This document shows, piece by piece, positions 44,787 to 59,901 of a DNA stretch of 64,000 nt. The stretch comes from Takifugu bimaculatus (Eukaryota > Chordata > Actinopteri > Tetraodontiformes > Tetraodontidae). The DNA is taken from assembly GCA_004026145.2 (NCBI GenBank), contig CP034975.1:22537111-22601110 (forward strand), in the 5' to 3' direction. The first letter of the stretch is position 1. The number at the start of each line of letters is the position of its first letter. The notes beneath the pieces were generated by a model. That model searched no databases and was not told where the DNA came from. It saw nothing but the letters and a program-made list of their open reading frames with translations. The position numbers were made by a program, and so were the translations under genes.

Positions 44787-45964
44787 ATGGCCGAGTTCCC
44801 CCTGGAGCCCATGCTGTGTAAGATGCTGATCATGTCCGTCCACCTGGGCTGCAGCGAGGAGATGCTGACCATCGTCTCCATGCTGTCGGTGCAGAACGTC
44901 TTCTACAGGCCCAAAGTATGTTTGGTCTGATCCCTTTTGGACCTGCTCACCTGTCTCCACCACGGCTCCTTTCATTTACTCTAACCTGATGGGTTAGGGT
45001 TAACTCTAACCTCTAACTCTAACCCACCCTGCTGGGTTAGGGTTAACTCTAACCTCTAACCCACCCTGATCGGTTGGGGTTAACCCTAACCTCTAACCCT
45101 AACCCACCCTGCTGGGTTAGGGTTAACTCTAACCTCTAACCCTAACCCACCCTGCTGGGTTAGGGTTAGCTCTAACCTCTAACCCACCCTGCTGGGGGAT
45201 TTCTGCCTGGTTCCTCAGGACAAGCAGGCTTTGGCTGACCAAAAGAAGGCAAAGTTCCACCAGCCTGAGGGAGACCATCTGACCCTGTTGGCAGTTTACA
45301 ACTCCTGGAAGAACAACAAGTTCTCCAACCCCTGGTGCTACGAGAACTTCATCCAGGCTCGCTCCCTTCGCAGAGCCCAGGACATCCGCAAACAGATGCT
45401 GGGAATCATGGACAGGTACCAGGCTTAGGAGGGAAGCCAGTCCACCTTTCCTGATGAAGGTCTCATGCTCCTGATGCTCCTGATGCTCCTTAGGCACAAG
45501 CTTGACGTGGTGTCCTGTGGCAAAGCAACAGTCCGGGTCCAGAAAGCCATCTGCAGTGGTTTCTTCAGGAACGCAGCCAAGAAGGATCCTCAGGAAGGCT
45601 ACCGCACCCTGATCGACCAGCAGGTGGTCTACATCCACCCCTCCAGTGCTCTGTTCAACCGCCAGCCGGAGTGGTATGAAAACACCTTTACTGTTGCTGT
45701 TGACCCCCCTCAGGCCCGTTCTGAGCCTGGCTTTCCCTCCCCAGGGTCGTCTACCATGAGCTGGTGCTGACCACCAAGGAATACATGCGGGAGGTGACCA
45801 CCATCGACCCCCGCTGGCTGGTGGAGTTCGCGCCTGCGTTCTTTAAGGTGTCCGACCCCACTCGCCTCAGCAAGCAGAAGAAGCAGCAGCGCCTGGAGCC
45901 TCTGTACAACCGCTACGAGGAGCCCAACGCCTGGAGGATCTCGCGCGCCTTCAGACGCCGTTGA
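44787..45964 (+). CDS. dhx8: dhx8 last four exons, copy 3
   Basis: Exons 44787-44915, 45219-45415, 45494-45673 and 45745-45964, all with intact splice signals and matching phases. It encodes the complete DHX8 C-terminal region from [10 protein letters not shown] to RISRAFRRR and TGA, with ATTAAA at 46070-46075. The protein is the spliceosomal DEAH helicase Prp22/DHX8. No helicase-core exons lie upstream in the window: the DNA to the left is minisatellite, a receptor exon and the NLR gene. So this copy can be used only by a transcript that enters from far upstream, or it is an intact but orphan 3' end. Confidence 0.8.
44985..45195. repeat. dhx8 intron minisatellite, copy 3
   Basis: About six units of the CCCACCCTGCTGGGTTAGGG repeat, probably close to the ancestral length. 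Confidence 0.85.
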
Positions 45965-46673
45965 GGCCAAGAGCGGGTCAAAGCCAAGGACTTCAGACCG
46001 TGGACTATTTATGCTGCCATTTTCTATCAGAAATGTGACGTCTGGACCAGTGTGAACAGAAATGTCCTCATTAAACATCACTTTTGTAGCCTCGGCTTTC
46101 ATTGAGAACCAAAGCTTTCACGGTCGAGACTGGAGGAGCAGGAAGGTGGAACTGGATCAGCTGATCCCTGGTGGCCGTCGGCCACGTGCACACGTGTGCG
46201 CGCGCTGACATTGGGGAAATAAAAGGCAACGACGGTCAAAAATGATTTCAATGTCCCGTCTGAGTGGGACTGGATCCCTACACCTGCTATGGCTGAGACT
46301 GGGAGGCCAAGTGAGCGGTGGGAATCATTCCTGGGGGATCTAGTGGATCCCCTCTGTGGGGCGTGGATGGATGACGGTGGCACTTTAGGTTAGGTTGGTC
46401 CGGCAGCCCCCCAAAGGTGCTGCTCAAGGAGCCGGACTGCTGGGGTCAGGGGTCAAAGCAGTTCACCCTTATTCATAAAACCACCCTGGGCGGGGCAACT
46501 AGGGGGTCGGCGATGCAGATACATCCAATGTTAAAAGAACACTTTTAAAGTTGGTCTATTTATGTTTCTGCTGCTCTTTATCTAACTTGTTTGAAAACCA
46601 TTTATTCTGAATCATTAGTTTAGCCTCTGATATCCCGGAGGCAGGTTCAAGTCTCCTGTCGCTCTCCGTGTGA

Positions 46674-46687
46674 CCACCAGGGGGCGC
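46674..46687 (+). promoter_or_regulatory. CTCF-like motif, block copy 3
   Basis: CCACCAGGGGGCGC, same place and orientation as in the other two copies. Confidence 0.5.
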
Positions 46688-46716
46688 AGCGACCTCACGG
46701 CTCCAACTAAGAGCTG

Positions 46717-46850
46717 CTGAGTCATGTTTCTGTCAGTCATGTTTCTGCTGAGTCATGTTTCTGTCAGTCATGTTTCAGCTGAATCATGTTTCTGCTGAGT
46801 CATGTTTCTGTCAGTCATGTTTCTGCTGAGTCATGTTTCTGTCAGTCATG
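46717..46850 (+). repeat. Short tandem repeat gtcatgtttctg, copy 3
   Basis: Same intergenic array as at 3972, with one variant unit (TTTCAGCTGAATC). Confidence 0.75.
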
Positions 46851-47482
46851 TGGTCCTCTGTGTGCAGCATGTTGCTGCTAACAATGCTAACAACGTGGTC
46901 CTGGTCGTGGTCACCACGTCAGGGTAGAAGACAGGTGCACATCCAGGTGGTCAAAGGTTCGGGTCGCGGCTCAGACAGACCAGAACAGGAAAAGCTGATC
47001 CGGGTGTGTTTCGGCTCAGGAATTTCCAGGGTTCCCAGGATTGTGGTCAAGCAGGATGAGTGAGGGATTAGCAGAGGCGGTTGGACAGGATTGGACAGGA
47101 ACACACGTGTCTCTTCTTCGGTTCCTTTATCTTCAGAATTATTGAGTGATTTCATTAAGATAAAATCATAATTAATACCTCAAAGATGACTCAGGCCTGA
47201 AAGAGAGCAAGGAAAAAATGCTCTGGTTGTTACTAGTCGTCATGGTAACTGGATCACATGGGCCGACAGACTGAAGAGGACATTAACCCAAAAATCTGTG
47301 GAGCCTTTAGCATTAGCAACCAGTCTAGCTGCTTCACACGGTGCTGAATGCTGCTACTGTCTCCCCTGCAGTGAAGCATCATGGGAGGTGGCAGATGGAC
47401 AAACCAGCAGTGCGTGGTTGACGAGAACCTGTGACACACTCGCACACACTCACACACACTCACACACTCACACACTCACGCC

Positions 47483-50400
47483 ATGGAGGAAGGCTTCAGT
47501 TTAAACGTGCTGGTAAGTGAAGTCTCTCTTCTCTCTGTAGCAGCACCTTCCTGCTGGAAACGTGAGGTTTTATTCCGGTTTTCCAGCCAAATGAGCCCGT
47601 TTTAACGGCGGTCCCGATGGAGAGTAACGCCTCTCACCTGTTGTCATTCAGAAGAAAGTGGCGGCAGAAGCCGACTACACGGACGTGTCGCTGACAGCGG
47701 CTGAGCGTGTGCGAGCGCTGGGGAAGATGGGCAACAGCGTGGAGATCAACCAGGACGTCCACCCACGCCGGTACTTCCGCTCCGGGGTGGAGATGGAGCG
47801 CATGGCCGATGTTTACCTGGCCGAGGGCAGCCTGGAGAACGCCTACGTCTTATACACCAAGTTCATCATGTGAGATCCCGCCACACCTCCAAAACAAAGC
47901 GTACAAACAAGCAGTGAGGCTTCGGCTGTTGCCAAGGTTACGGGGACGTTACGGGGGGACCATGGACAACATGAAACTGTACCTCTCCTGTTTTCAGTCT
48001 GTTTGTAGAGAAATTGCCACATCACAGAGATTATCAGCAATGCAGCGTCCCCGAGAGACGTCTCATCATGAAGGTAACATCCTCCGCTCAGGTTGTCATG
48101 ACGATTACGTTCAACTCACATGTGGAGAAGAGAGAGAGATTAGAGCAGATATGCTAGCAGGAACCAGCCAGGCCAGAGATCATCGGATCTTTGTTACACT
48201 CATGAAGGTCGGTGCTCCTGGAGAGCTTTTAGTGTGACAGGGAGAGGACAGATCCAGGACTAAAAGGATCTGGGGATGAGTAGATCTCCTTAGATCCCCA
48301 TCTCCTCCCGCACCGTAGCTCCACACTTTTCAGGGCATAGGTTGGGGTTAGGGTTAAGGTTCTAGGGTTAGAGGGTTAGGGTTAGGGTCAGGGTTAAGGG
48401 GCTAGGGTTAGGGGGTTAGGATTAGAGGGTTAGGGTTAGAGGGTTAGAGTCAGGGTTGGGGTTAGGGTTGGGGTTGTGGTTAGGGTTAGGGTTAGGTTTA
48501 GGGTCAGGGTTAGGGTCAGGGTTAGGGTTAGAGGGTTAGGGTTAGTGTTAGGGTTAAGGGCCTAGGGTTAGGGTTAGGGTCAGGGTAGGGGTTAGGGAGT
48601 TAGGGTTAGGGTTAAGGTTAAGGTTGGGGTTAGGGGGTTAGGGTTAGGGTTAGGGTCAGGATTTGGGGTTAGGGGGTTAGCGTGTTAGGGTTAGGGTTAG
48701 GGTTAGGGTCAGGGTTTGGGGTTAGGGGGTTAGCGTGTTAGGGTTAGGGTTAGGGTTAGGGGGTTCGGGTTAGGGTTAAGGTTAAGGTTGGGTTTAGGGG
48801 GTTAGGGTTAGGGTCAGGGTTTGGGGTTAGGGGGTTAGGGTTAGGGTTAGGGTTAGGGTTAGGGGGTTAGGGTTAGGGTACCCAGACTATCTTCTCCACC
48901 TCCTTCAGCTCCACTTGGGGAACATCAAGGTGTCAAAAAGTCTGAAATCCAGAGTTTCTCCTTCCAGCTCAGTGTCACTGACCTGCCCATCAGTCCATGT
49001 TCTGATCACCTGTTGACTCGTGTGCTTGACCCAAAGATACAGAACCCTGTCCAGGCACAGGCAGCTCCACCGCTGACTGACTGCCAGAGCTTTTTCTGAC
49101 GAGGTGCTTCCGTGTTTTTCTGGGTAGAAACTTCAAGAAGTGGTGCTTCCTCGCAGAGATGACTTGAAGAAGAGGCTTGAAGAAAAATACATCCGGGATC
49201 AGAGGGAGTACCTGTCGTCCAAGGTGTGACGCCCACACAACATGTGACCCACATGCCCTCGCACCCGTAGCTACGATGGAGAATATGAGCTTCCTGTTTG
49301 TATTGTGCACGTTCACGTCGGATCCTGATTTCAGGAACCACAACTCACCAGTGTTCCTGTTTGGAGAAACCCAGTTCTGCTCCCTGGACACAGGAAACGG
49401 GGTCACATGACTGATGCAACTAGGGTTAGGGTTAGGGGGTTAGTGGGGTTAGGGTTAGTGGTGGGTTAGGGTTAGGGTCAGGGTCAGGGTCAGGATCAGG
49501 GTTAGGGTTAGGGGGTTAGTGGGGTTAGGGTTAGTGGTGGGTCAGGGTCGGGGTTAGGGTTAGGGGGTTATTGGGTTTAGGGTTAGGGGGTTAGGGTTAG
49601 GGGGTTAGGGTTAGTGGTGAGTTAGGGTTAGGGGGTTAGGGTTAGGGTTAGTGGTGGGTTAGGGTTAGGGGTTAGGGTTAGTGGTGGTTAGGGTTAGGGG
49701 TTAGGGTTAGTGGTGGTTAGGGTTAGGGGGTTAGTGGGGTTAGGGTTAGTGGTGGGTTAGGGTTAGGGGGTTAGGGTTAGTGGTGGGTTAGGGTTAGTAG
49801 GGTTTGGGTTGGGTTAGGGTTAGGGGGTGGGGTAGTGGGGTTAGGGTTAGTGGTGGGTTAGGGTTAGGGGGTTAGGGTTAGTGGTGGGTTAGGGTTAGTA
49901 GGGTTTGGGTTAGGGTTAGGGGGTTGGGGTTAGTGGGGGGTTAGGGTAGTGGTGGGTTAGGGTTAGGGGGTTAGGGTTAGGGGGGTTAGGGGGTTAGGGT
50001 TAGTGGTGGGTTAGGGTTAGGGGGTTAGTGGGGTTAGGGTTAGTGGTGGGTTAGGGTTAGGGGGTTAGGGTTAGTGGTGGGTTAGGGTTAGGGGGTTAGG
50101 GTTAGGCGGGTTTAGGGTAGTGGTGGGTTAGGGTTAGTAGGGTTAGGGTTAGTGGTGGGTTAGGGTTAGTAGGGTTAGGGTTTGGGTTAGTGGTGGGTTA
50201 GGGTTAGGGGGTTAGTGGGGTTAGGGTTAGTGGTGGGTTAGGGTTAGGGGGTTAGGGTTAGTGGTGGGTTAGGGTTAGTAGGGTTTGGGTTAGTGGTGGG
50301 TTAGGGTTAGGTTAGGGTTAGTGGGGCTAGGGTTAGGGCTAGGGTTAGGGTTAGGGCTAGGGCTAGGGTTAGGTTAGGGTTAGGGTTAGGGTTAGGGCTA

Positions 50401-51058
50401 GGGTTAGGGTTAGGGCTCGGGTTAGGGTTAGGGCTCGGGTTAGGGCTAACCCAGTCCAGACCAACCTGCTCATGTGACTTCCTACTTCCTCAGAGCCAAT
50501 CAGCAGTCCTGGATGGGGGTGGGGAGCAGTTGCAAAAGGTCCCCCTGCTGGACAAAGACCAGAGGTGGCTTCTGCTGATGGAGCAGGAGAAGCAGCGCGT
50601 TGCCTCCATGCGACGCCTGCAGGTGGAGTCGGAACAGTTTCGTTACTTTGAAGACCAGCTGAGGCGACAGGAACTGGCCAGTCAGAGAGGAGGGGAGGTG
50701 GGGCCAAATGTCACATGATATTACTGTCATGGTGCTGTCAGTGCAGCTTCTGTCTTAGCTACAGGCCCTACAACTAGTAACTAACTAGTGCTGGTAACAC
50801 TGCTAATGCTAGTGCCTGTGCCTAAATGAGCTTTAGCACTGGTGTAGCAGCTCACGGGACACTACTGATTTGTAGGTGTCTAAGATGACAGAAGGCACCT
50901 GTCTGTCCCAACAACCAATCAGAGATGCTGTTGGTCCCAAGATGGAGGCTGTTGGCAGGAACAGAGCAGCTCCGGTCCACTATGGTGCCACCCTGGCTGG
51001 TGTTCACAGTGAGTCCACAAGTAGCACTGAATGAAGGGATGAAGTGACTTATGTTCAG

Positions 51059-51127
<69 letters not shown>

Positions 51128-53106
51128 ACACAAGCAGCTCATAGGGGGGAGGGCCTAAGGCGGGTGGTGCTTCCGCGAGAGCTGACGTCACAGTTCCTCA
51201 TGTTGGCCAGTTCCAACACATCCCAAGGAATTGAAACCTGCGGTGTCCTGTGTGGACGACTGGTGAGACCTTTAGCAACACAAATGCTAGCAAACCCTGC
51301 AGTCAGGTGACCCTGACCCTGACCCCGGCCCTGGCCCTGACCCCAACCCTAACCCTAACCCTGACCCCGACCCCGACCCCGACCCCGACCCTGACCCTAA
51401 CCCTAACCCTGACCCTGACCCTAACTCTGACCCCAACCCTGACCCTAACCCTGACCCCGACCCTGACCCTGACCCTAACCCTGACCCTAACTCTGACCCC
51501 GACCCCGGCCCTGACCCCAACCCTAACCCTAACCCTGACCCTAACTCTGACCCCGACCCCGACCCTGACCCCAACCCTAACCCTAACCCTAACCCCGACC
51601 CTGACCCTAACCCTAACCCTAACCCTAACCCTAACCCTGACCCTGACCCTAACCCTAACCCTGACCCTGACCCTAACTCTGACCCCAACCCTGACCCTAA
51701 CCCTGACCCTGACCCTAACTCTGACCCCGACCCCGGCCCCGACCCCAACCCTAACCCTAACCCTAACCCTGACCCTGATCCTGATCCTGACCCTGACCCT
51801 GACCCTGACCCCGACCCCGACCCCGGCCCTGACCCCAACCCTAACCCTAACCCTAACCCTGATCCTGATCCTGATCCTGATCCTGACCCTAACCCCGACC
51901 CTGACCCTGACTCTGACCCTGACCCTGACCCTAACCCCGACCCTAACCCTAACCCTGACCCCGACCCCAACCCTGACCCTGACCCTGTGATGTTTCCATG
52001 AATCCTCTCTGCCTCAGACCCACAACCAGCTCGTGCTGACCCACGTGGTGGTTCCCAAACAGTCTGGGGGTCCTGATTTCTGCGACATGGAGAATGTGGA
52101 GGAGCTGTTTTGTTTCCAGGACCACCAGAACCTGCTGACGCTGGGCTGGATCCATGTACGATAAACACACAATCTCTTCATACAGTCGATGCTAAAACGC
52201 ACGTCTACGTTCCCGTTTGACCTTTTGACCCCTGTGGTGGCGGCACTCTTGTAATAACAGTAGTAATAGAATGGTTATAAACAGTTTCACCATGTCATTC
52301 ACCATGACAGCGAGAGATGAGCCCCGCCCACTTTTCCAGCGGTAGATATTTCAACATTGAAACCTAAAACATTTTTAGCCTGTTTTTGTTGACGCTTTGT
52401 CAAAATGTCTAAATGAACTAATAACGAGTTAATGAAAACGAGCTCCTGCAGCTTTGACAGATTGTTGCCATGGTATCTGAGTGAGTAGCTAGTTAGTGGG
52501 TTGCTCTCACTAGTGACCTCAGAGGTGGAAAACAGGTTTCACCTGCTTGGAGCTGAAGATGTGAAACAAACTTTCCTTCTTCAGTTTCATTTCCCACAGT
52601 TGTGATCGTCCAAACATCAGAAGGTGGAAGGATCTTTGATCAGAGGACTCGTTTCTGCTCCAGAGGAGGGATGGAAGGAAGTTAGGGTTAGGGTTAGTTA
52701 GGGTGGGTTAGGGTAGGGTTGGGTAGGGTTGGTTAGGGTTGGGTAGGGTTGGGTAGGGTTGGTTAGGGTTGGGTAGGGTTGGTTAGGGTAGGGTTGGGTA
52801 GGGTGGGTTAGGGTTGGTTAGGGTTGGTTAGGGTAGGGTTGGGTAGGGTGGGTTAGGGTTGGTTAGGGTTAGGGTTGGTTAGGGTGGGTTAGGGTTGGGT
52901 AGGGTTGGGTAGGGTGGGTTAGGGTTGGTTAGGGTAGGGTTGGTTAGGGTGGGTTAGGGTAGGGTTGGTTAGGGTTGGTTAGGGTTGGGTAGGGTGGGTT
53001 AGGGTTGGGTTAGGGTTGGTTAGGGTTGGTTAGGGTTAGTTAGGGTTGGGTAGGGTTGGGTAGGGTGGAGCATTCAGTCTGTCCTTCATATGGAGCTGCA
53101 TTTATT

Positions 53107-53159
<53 letters not shown>

Positions 53160-53818
53160 ACCCACCCCACCCAGACAGCCTTCCTCTCCAGCGTGGACCT
53201 CCACACTCACTGTTCATACCAGCTGATGCTGCCGGAGGCCATCGCCATCGTCTGCGCCCCCAAACACAACGAGTATGTTGGTGCTGTCCAGTTCCACACA
53301 CACACACACACACACACACCCACACCCACACACCCACACCCACACCCACACCCACACCCACACTCACACACACACACACACACACACCCACTCACACACC
53401 CACACTCACACCCACACTCACACTCACACACACCCACCCACACCCACACCCACACACTCACACACACACACCCACACTCACACTCACACACTCACACTCA
53501 CACACACCCACCCACACCCACACACACCCACCCGTGCACGTTCCTCCCCACGAATGACCTCCTCTGTGTGCCAGTGCTGGGGTGTTCAGGCTGACCAGCT
53601 CGGGGATGTCGGAGGTTTCTGGCTGCAGACTCAAAGGTTTTCACCCTCATCCGAAGGAGCCTCCGCTCTTCACTGTGAGTCCCTCATCAGGACCGAGGTC
53701 ACATGGTTGCTCTGGGTTTGGGAAGATGCTCACATGTTCCTAACTGTGACCCCCCCCCCAGGTGTGTGAACATGTGGTGGAGAGCGAGTCCAAGGTCGTC
53801 CTGTTGGACCTCAGGTGA
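47483..53818 (+). CDS. stambpl1: STAM-binding protein-like 1 (AMSH-LP), K63 deubiquitinase, complete
   Basis: Zinc-dependent JAMM deubiquitinase of endosomal sorting. Eleven coding exons: 47483-47512, 47652-47869, 47998-48073, 49128-49223, 50494-50697, 50876-51008, 51138-51262, 52018-52155, 53160-53272, 53575-53674, 53762-53818. Phases agree throughout and give 429 residues (human about 436). The N-terminus has the USP8-dimerisation/MIT-like region ([20 protein letters not shown]), then a coiled-coil-like segment ([20 protein letters not shown]). The JAMM domain shows catalytic Glu in [22 protein letters not shown] with the HxH pair, and Asp in [12 protein letters not shown]; the protein ends [19 protein letters not shown] favours STAMBPL1 over STAMBP. 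AATAAA at 54038-54043. It lies tail-to-tail with acta2, as in other vertebrates. Introns are filled with simple repeats. Confidence 0.93.
48345..48890 (+). repeat. Telomere-like repeat, stambpl1 intron 3
   Basis: TTAGGG array with TTAGGGTCAGGG and TTAGAGGG variants, G-rich strand on plus. It starts at the same base of intron 3 as the arrays at 5626 and 26338 but its internal order differs. This is the native array through which copies 1 and 2 diverge. Confidence 0.85.
49420..50455 (+). repeat. Telomere-like repeat, stambpl1 intron 4
   Basis: About 1 kb of GGGTTAGGGTTAGTGGT-type units (TTAGTGG variant), ending in TAGGGCTAGGG and GGGCTCGGGTTAGGG. It fills most of the 1.27-kb intron up to the acceptor at 50493. 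Confidence 0.9.
51060..51124 (+). repeat. TG dinucleotide run, stambpl1 intron 6
   Basis: About 32 TG units shortly before the acceptor of exon 7, in a 129-bp intron that is half microsatellite. Confidence 0.95.
51305..51990 (+). repeat. CCCTGA/CCCTAA/CCCCGA hexamer array, stambpl1 intron 7
   Basis: Hexameric C-rich repeat with CCCTGA, CCCTAA, CCCCGA, TCTGAC and CCTGAT variants, in the orientation opposite to introns 3 and 4. It gives long spurious open frames on both strands. Confidence 0.9.
52680..53067 (+). repeat. TTAGGGTTGGGTAGGG array, stambpl1 intron 8
   Basis: G-rich telomere-like repeat with GGTTAGGGTTGGGTAGGGT units, G strand on plus. The part of the intron at 52156-52679 is unique and without a gene. 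Confidence 0.9.
53110..53157 (+). repeat. TG dinucleotide run, stambpl1 intron 8
   Basis: About 24 TG units directly before the acceptor of exon 9. Confidence 0.95.
53295..53530 (+). repeat. CA/CCCACA repeat, stambpl1 intron 9
   Basis: (CACACA), (CCCACA) and (CTCACA) hexamers occupying most of the 302-bp intron. Confidence 0.95.
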
Positions 53819-54386
53819 CACTCACAACGTCCCGTCTGTGTTTACTCCGTGTGTATGTGCAGTTTTTTAAAATGCAAAACAACAAATCCAGATGTGTATC
53901 ATGTTTCCGTGACAACGCTGGTCCAACTTTCCCAGCAGCCACTGCTCTGTGAAGTCATGCTAACGTAAGCTAACGCTCAGTGCTGACAGTTGAGTATTAT
54001 TTTGTGTGTTTGTGTGTTATTAATGTGAAGTCTCGTTAATAAAGCCACTGAAGCCTGATTCAACTTTTCTTTTTGTCTCAACACTCACCTGAAGTTAAAG
54101 TTTCAACCTGAAGTTCTTCGGTTCTGCTGGTTTTTAAAGAAACTTCTGTGTCTGAATGAATGTGCTAACCCAGACCAACCAAGTAACGATCTGGAGATGA
54201 GTCAAGTAAAACACACTGATCACAAAGAATAGAAGGAAGTGGGACTATAAGTGTAAACTCTTTATTTTCATTATCTTCTGCCATTTCCTGTTCAGCACCA
54301 TGAGACGGAGGCTCTGGTCACATCATCAGAAGCTGACTGTGACGTCTTCATGGCCTGGAAACTACGACCAGTGGACACATTTAAGC

Positions 54387-54392
54387 TTTATT
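54387..54392 (-). terminator. acta2 polyadenylation signal
   Basis: AATAAA on the minus strand, about 220 bases past the acta2 stop codon. The stambpl1 signal on the other strand (54038-54043) is only 345 bp away, so the two transcripts converge closely. Confidence 0.7.
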
Positions 54393-54423
54393 CTTGAAAA
54401 ACTCTGATGGGAAATGGAGCCTA

Positions 54424-57975
<3,552 letters not shown>

Positions 57976-58194
57976 TCAGTGAGAGAGAGACCCCCCACTG
58001 GGTGAGGAACAGGAAGAGCAAATCTGGCTTCTGTGACACACAACAACACTTCCTGTTTATCCTCAACTCAATCAGCAGGACTCCATTACCCACAAATCCC
58101 TGTGCCCTCACATTAATACCTGAGGATAAAGGCCACATTTAATCTGTTCGACACCCTCAGAAACGCTGATATTAGTGATCCAACCCCCACCCAG

Positions 58195-58340
58195 AAACCC
58201 TGACCCCTGACCTCAACCCCAACCCTGACCCCTGACCTCAACCCCAACCCCCAACCCTGACCCCTGACCTCAACCCCAACCCTAACCCTGACCCCTAACC
58301 CCTAACCTTAACCCCCACCCAAAAACCACCGACCAACCAA
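58195..58340. repeat. Degenerate CCCTGA/AACCCC repeat
   Basis: Short C-rich hexamer-like run upstream of acta2. The surrounding 57950-58400 DNA contains no recognised gene. Confidence 0.7.
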
Positions 58341-58404
58341 ACCCCAAAGCAAAACTCTGGGGAACAAATTCCTAATTAGGGCATAAAGAACAAACATGCC
58401 TGTG

Positions 58405-58600
58405 GTTGGTCTGCTCACTCTCTCTCTCCCCCTCTCTCCCCCCCTCTCTCTCCCCCCCTCTCTCCCCCCCTCTCTCTCCCCCCCTGTCTCTCGCTAGACA
58501 CCACAGCCCTGCCTGCCTGTCTGCCTGTCTGCCTGCCTGCCTGTCTGCCTGTCTGCCTGTCTGCCTGCCTGCCTGTCTGCCTGCCTGTCTGTAGCACATC
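58405..58600. repeat. CT-rich and (CTGC)n/(CTGT)n microsatellites
   Basis: CTCTCTCCCCC units followed by CTGCCTGT tetranucleotides. A (GGAGAGAA)n run follows at 58705-58757. Confidence 0.9.
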
Positions 58601-59895
58601 TTCATATCTCCTATTGGGGGACTATTTGGTTTCTTTCTGGAGTTTCTGATGAGGAAAAATGCTGATGGCTTCAGCACAAAGTGAAGAAGAGGAGAAGGAA
58701 GCAGAGAAGGAGAGAAGGAGAGAAGGAGAGAAGGAGAGAAGGAGAGAAGGAGAGAAGCCAGCAAACCAACTATGAGAGGAAGAGGAGGAGACCACTCTGG
58801 TAGATGAGCAATGGAAAGGGTGGAAGGAGGTGAAGAGAGGTGAAGATACAGAAAGGTGAGGAGCAGGTGATGATGAGTGAGGAGTGATGAAGGTGCTGAT
58901 GCATGAAGACCAGAGAGGAGAGGACGAGCTGGACTTACCGTGGCAGTGGCTGCTGGGAGGTGAGGGGGGAGGACAGATGTGAGGGTTGAGGACCAGCGCG
59001 GGGTTTATCAACCCACCACCTCCTCCTCTCTCCATCCCTCCATCCCAAACATGGCCTGGGCCTCCTCCCTTTCTCCTCGCTCTGCTCCTCCCTCTCTTTC
59101 TCCACTTCTTCAGTCCTTGTAGGGCAGCCCATGAGGTGAGTGACCAATCGGGTGGTGCCACCAAACTCTCTCCATCATTCAGTGAATTCCTGGAAGACAG
59201 AATCAACAAACCAAAGGTGGACCCAGCAGCACATCCTCCAGCTCTCTGTGAAGCTAAGCTAACTGATGCTCTCTGTGAAGCTAAGCTAACTGATGCTCTC
59301 TGTGAAGCTAAGCTAACTGATGTTCCCGATGGGGTGGCCTTCAACTGACACACTGATGAATCAAGGCTAACTCACCGTATCTGAGGTTAGCCTCTGTTTT
59401 ATTAGCGATGCTAATGTAGCGGGCTGACGTAGGGTTCCTCTGCCCCCCCCCCAGAGATGTGGATTAGCAGTCGTGCTGAAAAACATCTTTGTTTTACCAA
59501 AATCTTCTGGCATCACATGTAGCAACCAGCAGCTGAAGACACCATCAGAGGTCACCATCTGGAGAGGGTCCAGGACTCAGAGCCTGGCAACGGGTCTTTA
59601 TGTGCCGTGCACTGGGGGCCGTGCACTGGGGGCCGTGCACTGGGGGCCGTGCACTGGGGGCCGTGCACCCGTGCTCTCGTCATTTAGCATTCAACCTTTC
59701 AGCTTCAGCCACGCCCACTTAGCATTTCTGCTCAGTCACACAGGAGTTCTTGGAGCTCAGACAAGAACAAAATCTGTCCAGGAGAACCAGCAGTTGATGT
59801 TGACCCTGACCCTGACCCTGACCCTAACCTGACCTGTCAGAGTTTGCAGGAGGTCACATGACTCCTGCGCTGGCTTCTCCTCATGCTCTGTAGAC

Positions 59896-59901
59896 TTTAT
59901 A
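59896..59901 (-). promoter_or_regulatory. Candidate TATA box for acta2
   Basis: GGATATAAAG on the minus strand, about 2 kb above the acta2 ATG, where the non-coding first exon should lie. This is a single motif and the start site is not otherwise supported. Confidence 0.25.

Larger units (their letters stand above)
43997..48350 (+). repeat. Segmental duplication block, copy 3
   Basis: Begins with the sequence found at position 1 and runs through minisatellite, dhx8 3' exons, intergenic DNA and stambpl1 exons 1-3. It is the only copy that continues into the rest of stambpl1. Confidence 0.85.

Noticed and set aside
51250..52168. Open frames of Thr-Leu or Ser-Gly repeats in stambpl1 intron 7
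   Set aside because: They come from the CCCTGA hexamer array; the real exons at 51138-51262 and 52018-52155 overlap only their ends in other frames.
53090..53769. Plus and minus frames made of His-Thr or Cys-Val repeats
   Set aside because: CA/TG microsatellite translation around stambpl1 exons 9 and 10.
58372..58764. Minus-strand frame with Arg-Gln-Ala-Gly repeats
   Set aside because: It comes from CTGC/CTGT microsatellites with no homologous domain.
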